Source of the DNA: Bradyrhizobium sp. WSM3983
GTDB taxonomy: Bacteria; Pseudomonadota; Alphaproteobacteria; Rhizobiales; Xanthobacteraceae
Direction of reading: 5' to 3'
DNA: 64,000 bases
Assembly (NCBI RefSeq): GCF_000473045.1
Contig: NZ_AXAY01000026.1
Coordinates: 83,441 to 147,440 of the forward strand
Shown: positions 59,707 to 64,000 of the stretch, in pieces
Layout of the letters: every line of letters starts with the position of its first letter
Position numbering within the stretch: the first letter of the stretch is position 1
The notes under the pieces: model-generated
The model's database searches: none
Told to the model about the DNA's origin: nothing
What the model saw: the letters and a program-made list of their open reading frames with translations, nothing else
Made by a program: the position numbers and the translations under genes

Positions 59707-60588
59707 TTATGCAGTCTTCGCTGCCTCGATCTTGTCCTGGGTCTTGGTCTCGAAATCGCTGGCGTCGTGGCGCTCGTGGAGCTGGCTCGCGGGATCGCCG
59801 GAGACGCGGTTGACCATGCGGCCGCGCTTGACGGCCGGGCGCTTGGCGATCTCATCGGTCCAGCGCTGCACGTTCTTGTAGTCGTGCACCGACAAAAATT
59901 CGCCGGCACCGTAAACCAGCCCCTTGGCAAGCGCGCCGTACCACGGCCAGACCGCCATGTCGGCGATCGTATATTCTTTTCCCGCGAGATATTCGTTGTC
60001 GGCAAGACGTCGGTCGAGCACGTCGAGCTGGCGCTTGACCTCCATCGCGAAGCGGTCGATGGCGTATTCGATCTTGAACGGCGCGTAGGCGTAGAAATGG
60101 CCAAAGCCGCCGCCGAGATAGGGCGCGCTGCCCATCTGCCAGAACAGCCAGGACATCGCCTCGGTGCGGGCCTTGATCTCCTTCGGCAGGAAGGCGCCGA
60201 ACTTTTCGGCGAGATAGAACAGGATCGAGCCGGATTCGAAGATGCGGATCGGCTCCGGGCCGGAGCGGTCCATCAGCGCCGGGATTTTCGAGTTCGGGTT
60301 GATATCGACAAAACCGCTGCCGAACTGATCGCCGTTGCCGATCTTGATCAGCCAAGCGTCGTATTCGGCGCCCTTGTGGCCGAGCGCCAGAAGCTCCTCC
60401 AGCATCACCGTGACCTTCACCCCGTTCGGCGTCGCCAGCGAATAGAGCTGGAAAGGATGCTTGCCGACCGGGAGCTCCTTGTCGTGAGTGGGGCCGGCGA
60501 TCGGCCGGTTGATGCTGGCGAACTGACCGCCGTTCTCCTTGTTCCAGGTCCAGACCTTGGGCGGCACGTAGGCGGGGGAATCGGTCAT
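59707..60588 (-). CDS. yghU: YghU-type glutathione S-transferase
   Basis: 293 residues from ATG 60588, with GGAG 9 nt upstream. An N-terminal extension (YVPPKVWTWNKENGGQFASI NRPIAG region) precedes a thioredoxin-like domain (HPFQLYSLATPNGVKVTVML, NPNSKIPALMDRS, IFESGSILFYLAEKFG) and an all-helical C-domain. This is the Nu-class pattern of E. coli YghU/YfcG, which bind glutathione or glutathionylspermidine and reduce disulfides and peroxides. It acts in the cytoplasm. No operon partner. Confidence 0.94.
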   Translation of the reverse strand: MTDSPAYVPPKVWTWNKENGGQFASINRPIAGPTHDKELPVGKHPFQLYSLATPNGVKVTVMLEELLALGHKGAEYDAWLIKIGNGDQFGSGFVDINPNSKIPALMDRSGPEPIRIFESGSILFYLAEKFGAFLPKEIKARTEAMSWLFWQMGSAPYLGGGFGHFYAYAPFKIEYAIDRFAMEVKRQLDVLDRRLADNEYLAGKEYTIADMAVWPWYGALAKGLVYGAGEFLSVHDYKNVQRWTDEIAKRPAVKRGRMVNRVSGDPASQLHERHDASDFETKTQDKIEAAKTA

Positions 60589-60922
60589 GCGAAGAGCTCC
60601 GGCGGAAAGATGCGCCTGCATTAATTAGCCCGCCAACGGCCGATGGCAAGCCCTGCCGGCTCTGCGTTGCGCGCGGGCCTCGGGCCGGTGTCATGCAGTC
60701 TAGCCTGTCACCAGCCTGCGCAGCTGATGATCTGGCGGCACATGGCGACGTGACGCTCTCTTCTTAGGTTATGCAGCGGAATGGTTCGTCCACGACGCAA
60801 CGCCTACGCGCAAGATGCTCGCCCAAATCCGGCGTGGCATCACCTGCAACGAAGGGCTAGCGTCGAACGGCCCTCGCAAGGCAAAACAAGAAGAGCAATG
60901 CGAAGGCCGCCGGGAGAGGACC
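60589..60922. other. Divergent intergenic region without a gene
   Basis: About 334 bp between leftward yghU and the rightward nitronate monooxygenase gene. I see no conserved frame or strong palindrome. The AT-poor sequence holds a possible promoter for the rightward gene before the ribosome site GGGAGAGG at 60912-60919. Nothing specific can be assigned. Confidence 0.4.
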
Positions 60923-62056
60923 ATGAAATCGCCGATCTGCGACATGCTGGGCATCGAGTTCCCGCTGCTCGCCTTCAGCCATTGCCGCGACGTCGTTGCG
61001 GCCGTCAGCCGAGCCGGCGGTTTTGGCGTGCTCGGCGCCACCGTGCACACGCCTGATACGCTCGAGCGCGAGCTGAAATGGATCGACGATCACGTCGACG
61101 GCAAGCCCTATGGCATCGACGTGCTGATCCCCGAAAACATTTCCACTGCAGGCCAGAAGGACGTCACCTGGAAGAGCCTGGAGGCGCGTGTGCCGCAGGA
61201 GCACCGCAAATACACCAGCGATCTCCTGAAGAAATACGACATCGAGCTGACCACAACGGATGTGGCTGACGACCAGCCGCAGCCGTTCGACGCCGAGACC
61301 GCGCTGGAGCTGCTAAAAGTCTCCTTCAACCATCCGATCCGGCTGATCGCAAACGCACTCGGTGTGCCACCAAAGGCGATGATCGAGATGGGCAGGAAGC
61401 ACGGCGTGCCGGTCGCAGCGCTCGTCGGCGCCAAGGAGCACGCGCTGCGCCAGGTCGCAGCCGGTGTCGACATCCTCGTGGTGCAGGGCACCGAGGCCGG
61501 CGGCCATTGTGGCGAGGTCTCGACCTTGGTGCTGGTGCCGGAGGTGATCAAGGCGATCAAACCGATCCGCGACGTGCCGGTGCTGGCGGCCGGCGGCATC
61601 ATGACGGGGCGGCAGATGGCGGCGTGCATGGCGATGGGCGCGGCCGGCGCCTGGACCGGCTCGGTTTGGCTCGCGACCGTCGAGTCCGAGACCTCTGAGA
61701 TCTTTCGCGAAAAGATGATCGCGGCGTCTTCGCGCGGCGCGATCCGATCGAAGGGCCGCACCGGCAAGCCGGCGCGGCAGCTCCGCTCGGTCTGGACCGA
61801 TGCCTGGGACCGCGCGCCGGAGAGCCCGGGCGCACTGCCGATGCCGCTTCAGAGCATCGTCAGCCGCGACGCCTTCAACTCAATTGATCGCGCCGCGGCC
61901 GCCGGCAACACCAAGGCGCGCGACCTCGTCAGCTATTTTGTCGGCCAGGGCGTCGGCCTGATCGACAGCGTGAAGTCGGCGGGCGCCGTGGTGCAGGAGT
62001 TCAAGGAAGAGTTTGCCGAAGCCGTCGAGCACATGAATGCGCTGGTGGCGGAGTGA
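60923..62056 (+). CDS. Nitronate monooxygenase-family flavoprotein
   Basis: 377 residues from ATG 60923 behind GGGAGAGG. A TIM barrel with FMN-binding segments: GIEFPLLAFSHCRDVVAAVS, AGGFGVLGA, VQGTEAGGHCGEVSTLVLVP with the usual active-site His region, VPVLAAGGIMTGRQMAACMA and AWTGSVWLATVES. Class I/II nitronate monooxygenases oxidise alkyl nitronates such as 3-nitropropionate; many homologues are 2-enoyl-reductase-like. With thiolase and dehydrogenase genes next to it, a flavin-dependent role in acyl-CoA metabolism is possible. Confidence 0.88.
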   Translation: MKSPICDMLGIEFPLLAFSHCRDVVAAVSRAGGFGVLGATVHTPDTLERELKWIDDHVDGKPYGIDVLIPENISTAGQKDVTWKSLEARVPQEHRKYTSDLLKKYDIELTTTDVADDQPQPFDAETALELLKVSFNHPIRLIANALGVPPKAMIEMGRKHGVPVAALVGAKEHALRQVAAGVDILVVQGTEAGGHCGEVSTLVLVPEVIKAIKPIRDVPVLAAGGIMTGRQMAACMAMGAAGAWTGSVWLATVESETSEIFREKMIAASSRGAIRSKGRTGKPARQLRSVWTDAWDRAPESPGALPMPLQSIVSRDAFNSIDRAAAAGNTKARDLVSYFVGQGVGLIDSVKSAGAVVQEFKEEFAEAVEHMNALVAE

Positions 62057-62069
62057 TGTTGTGCGCGAC

Positions 62070-62190
62070 CCATCCTTCGAGGCTCGCCCAGCGGCGCAAT
62101 GCGCCGCTGAGTTCGCACCTCAGGATGACGCCTCCGCCGTAGCCGTCACTCTGAGGTGGCCGCTTCTTCAGCGGCCCTCGAAGGACGACG
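62070..62190. repeat. Palindromic repeat, CATCCTTCGAG...CCTCAGGATGA family
   Basis: CCATCCTTCGAGGCTCGCCC at the left and GCGGCCCTCGAAGGACGACG at the right are inverted arms; CACCTCAGGATGACG and CACTCTGAGGTGG form the inner pair. Related to 39104-39214. It lies between the nitronate monooxygenase and thiolase-like genes. Confidence 0.8.
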
Positions 62191-62225
62191 GCGTGCCTAA
62201 GCTCTGAAACGCGAAGCAAGAAGAA

Positions 62226-63740
62226 ATGACCATCTCCTCTCCCTCCGAAGACCGCATCCCCGTCATCGTCGGCATCGGCGAGATCGTCGACCGTCCCAAG
62301 GAGATCACCGAGGGCCTCGAGCCACTCGATCTGCTCGAACAGGCACTACGACGCGCAGAAGTTGATGCCGGCGCAAAGCTGCTCGTCGAGGTGCAGTCGC
62401 TCGACGTCGTCAATTTCCTGAGCTGGCGCTATCGCGATCCGGAGAAGCTGCTGGCGCAACGGCTCGGCATTGGGCCCGAACATTGCTATTACGGCCCGGT
62501 CGGCGGCGAGACCCCGATCCGCTACCTCCACGAGGCCGCAAAGCGCATCGCGCGCGGCGAATGCACTGTGGCGGCGGTCTGCGGTGCCGAGGCGCAATCG
62601 ACTGCGACCAAGGCGGAGCGTGCCGGCGTAAAGCTGCCATGGACGCCGTTCGCGCATGATGTCGCGGAGCCTAAGCGTGGCGCGGCGTTTCAGAAGCCGC
62701 TGGCCATGCAGCTCGGCGTGTTCCGCCCTGTCACGGTCTATCCGTTCTACGAGGCCGCCTCCTCCGCGCATTGGGGCCAGACGCCGCGTGAGGCGATGGT
62801 GGAATCGGGGACGTTGTGGTCGCGCTATTCGGAGGCCGCCGCGCAAAATCCCAATTCCTGGCTGAAGCGGCGCTATGCGCCAGAGGAAATCACGACGCCG
62901 ACCGCGGACAACCGGCTCATCGCCTGGCCCTACAACAAGCTCATGGTCGCCAACCCCAGCGTCAACATGGGCGGCGCGCTGTTGCTCACCAACCTTGCCA
63001 AGGCGCGCGCGGCCGGCATTGCCGAAGATAGACTGGTCTATCCGCTCGGCGGCGCCTCCGCAGAGGAGCCGCCCGACTATCTCGTGCGCGACCAGTTTTA
63101 CGAGAGCCATCCGCAGAACGCGGTGCTGAAGACCGTGATGGACATCGCCGGCGGCAACGGCAAAAAGTTCGACGCGATCGAACTCTATAGCTGCTTTCCT
63201 TGCGTACCAAAAATGGCGCGGCGGACGCTGGGTCTGGGCGCCGATGTGCAGCCTACCGTGAACGGCGGCCTCACCTTCTTCGGCGCACCGCTCAACACCT
63301 ACATGACGCATGCAGCCTGCGCGATGGTGCGGCGGGTGCGCGGCGGCGACAAGCTCGGTCTGCTCTACGGCCAGGGCGGTTTTGTTACCAAGCACCACGC
63401 GCTGGTTGTTTCCAAGGTGCCGTCGCGTGACGCGATTGCGCAGGAGACCAGCGTGCAAGGCGAGGCCGACCGCAACAAGCGTGCGGCGCCGGAGTTCGTC
63501 ACGGAAGCCTCAGGCAAGGGCAAGGTCGAGAGCTTTACGGTGCTCTATAGCCGTGGCGGCGATGCCGTGCACGGTGTGGTGATGCTGCGTACGGCGGATG
63601 ACCGGCGCACGTTGGCGCGGATTCCGGCGAGTGATCATGCGACGCTTGCGCACCTGCTCGACATGAACCGCACGCCGGTCGGCTCGCTCGGCGAGATCGC
63701 GATGGCCGCGGATGGTGTGCCGGAGTGGCGGGTGGCGTAG
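62226..63740 (+). CDS. Acetyl-CoA acetyltransferase-like (thiolase-fold) protein
   Basis: 504 residues. N-terminal IPVIVGIGEIVDRPKEITEG, then AAVCGAEAQSTATKAERAGV, NKLMVANPSVNMGGALLLTN, IELYSCFPCVPKMARRTLGL and FFGAPLNTYMTHAACAMVRR belong to the long thiolase-like family annotated as acetyl-CoA acetyltransferase. The extra C-terminal region of about 90 residues (from KGKVESFTVLYSRGG) is an OB-fold like DUF35, here fused to the thiolase body. It probably acts on a 3-oxoacyl-CoA. It is the last gene of the window. Confidence 0.88.
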   Translation: MTISSPSEDRIPVIVGIGEIVDRPKEITEGLEPLDLLEQALRRAEVDAGAKLLVEVQSLDVVNFLSWRYRDPEKLLAQRLGIGPEHCYYGPVGGETPIRYLHEAAKRIARGECTVAAVCGAEAQSTATKAERAGVKLPWTPFAHDVAEPKRGAAFQKPLAMQLGVFRPVTVYPFYEAASSAHWGQTPREAMVESGTLWSRYSEAAAQNPNSWLKRRYAPEEITTPTADNRLIAWPYNKLMVANPSVNMGGALLLTNLAKARAAGIAEDRLVYPLGGASAEEPPDYLVRDQFYESHPQNAVLKTVMDIAGGNGKKFDAIELYSCFPCVPKMARRTLGLGADVQPTVNGGLTFFGAPLNTYMTHAACAMVRRVRGGDKLGLLYGQGGFVTKHHALVVSKVPSRDAIAQETSVQGEADRNKRAAPEFVTEASGKGKVESFTVLYSRGGDAVHGVVMLRTADDRRTLARIPASDHATLAHLLDMNRTPVGSLGEIAMAADGVPEWRVA

Positions 63741-64000
63741 CTCTTGTAGGGTGGGTTAGTCTTACTGCGTCATGGGCGTCGTCGTCCATTGGATGCTGCG
63801 CCGATGCCACAGCATGGACATCGCGGCAAGGTTTTAATGAGCATGCGGATCAATCGGGCGCGCATGGTTGCGATCGAGTTCGGGACGTGGCGTTCAGGCC
63901 GCGTGGGCGGAGCCTCTCGGTCGATAATCGTCGGGTAAGCGAGGTACCGGGACTGACGGGGCGGAACGTGGTCCTGAGGGGGGAATCGTCGCCTGCTCGG
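63741..64000. other. Terminal region without a recognised gene
   Basis: About 260 bp. TTGTAGGGTGGGTTAG (63745-63760) is a remnant of the GTAGGGTGGG repeat. The rest contains no frame with family resemblance; a 33-codon frame from 63837 looks like chance. A gene could start beyond the right edge. Confidence 0.45.

Noticed and set aside
1..64000. tRNA, rRNA, CRISPR arrays, prophage or insertion sequences
   Set aside because: I found no cloverleaf-like gene, no regularly spaced direct repeats and no transposase or integrase frame. A dedicated scan (for example tRNAscan) would settle the RNA genes.

Overview
The window is a high-GC alphaproteobacterial chromosome segment, most likely Bradyrhizobium or a close relative. 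Evidence: a hopanoid C-2 methylase of the Rhodopseudomonas/Bradyrhizobium type, the mix of aromatic and acyl-CoA catabolic genes, and several families of dispersed palindromic repeats that I associate with Bradyrhizobium. The genus is inference; no rRNA or tRNA gene is present to confirm it. I see no prophage, insertion sequence or CRISPR array.

Layout. (1) 1-4971, minus strand: ethanolamine ammonia-lyase large subunit (eutB), a B12-binding radical SAM protein that looks like hpnP, the lyase small subunit (eutC), and the N-terminal part of an RND/MMPL exporter cut by the left edge. (2) 5.3-17.9 kb: a mixed region with a chemoreceptor, a small phosphatase, a LysR-controlled MFS/cupin/alcohol dehydrogenase set, small exported and membrane proteins, a ClC channel, an HdeD-like protein, and an intact plus a broken copy of a P-loop kinase gene. 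(3) 18-22 kb, minus strand: HD hydrolase, alpha/beta hydrolase, folE and a Rieske/FAD reductase. (4) 22.4-29.1 kb: a three-gene transglutaminase / circularly permuted ATP-grasp plus alpha-E / transglutaminase-DUF2126 operon, a predicted peptide-ligase system. (5) 29.2-39.1 kb: the homoprotocatechuate meta-cleavage pathway. hpaH, hpaF, hpaE, hpaD, an hpaG-like gene and a thiamine-diphosphate enzyme run rightward. A MarR/HpaR regulator, an HpaI-type aldolase and a UxaA-like dehydratase run leftward from a 16-bp perfect palindrome. (6) 39.2-42.8 kb: AlkB, a second 2-oxoglutarate oxygenase, a DUF2848 protein and an amidase. (7) 43-63.7 kb: a large acyl-CoA catabolic region interrupted by ppc, yccF and a rhomboid protease. 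It holds a DUF35/thiolase/SDR trio, three crotonases, a 2,4-dienoyl-CoA reductase-like SDR, two acyl-CoA dehydrogenases, an APH-family kinase with a DUF6285 partner, a VOC protein, a YghU-type glutathione transferase, a nitronate monooxygenase and a second thiolase-like protein.

How the genes work together. Region 5 encodes the route from homoprotocatechuate to pyruvate and succinic semialdehyde; the upstream hydroxylase is not in the window. In region 7 the kinase, DUF6285 protein and ACAD10/11-type dehydrogenase resemble a split version of the mammalian ACAD10/11 fusions and the bacterial levulinate (Lva) proteins, which process 4-hydroxyacyl-CoAs through a phosphorylated intermediate. Region 1 puts two cobalamin-linked activities, ethanolamine cleavage and hopanoid methylation, into one interleaved gene set.

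Most intergenic regions in the 30-64 kb half carry palindromic repeats, several of them between convergent genes where they may end transcription.
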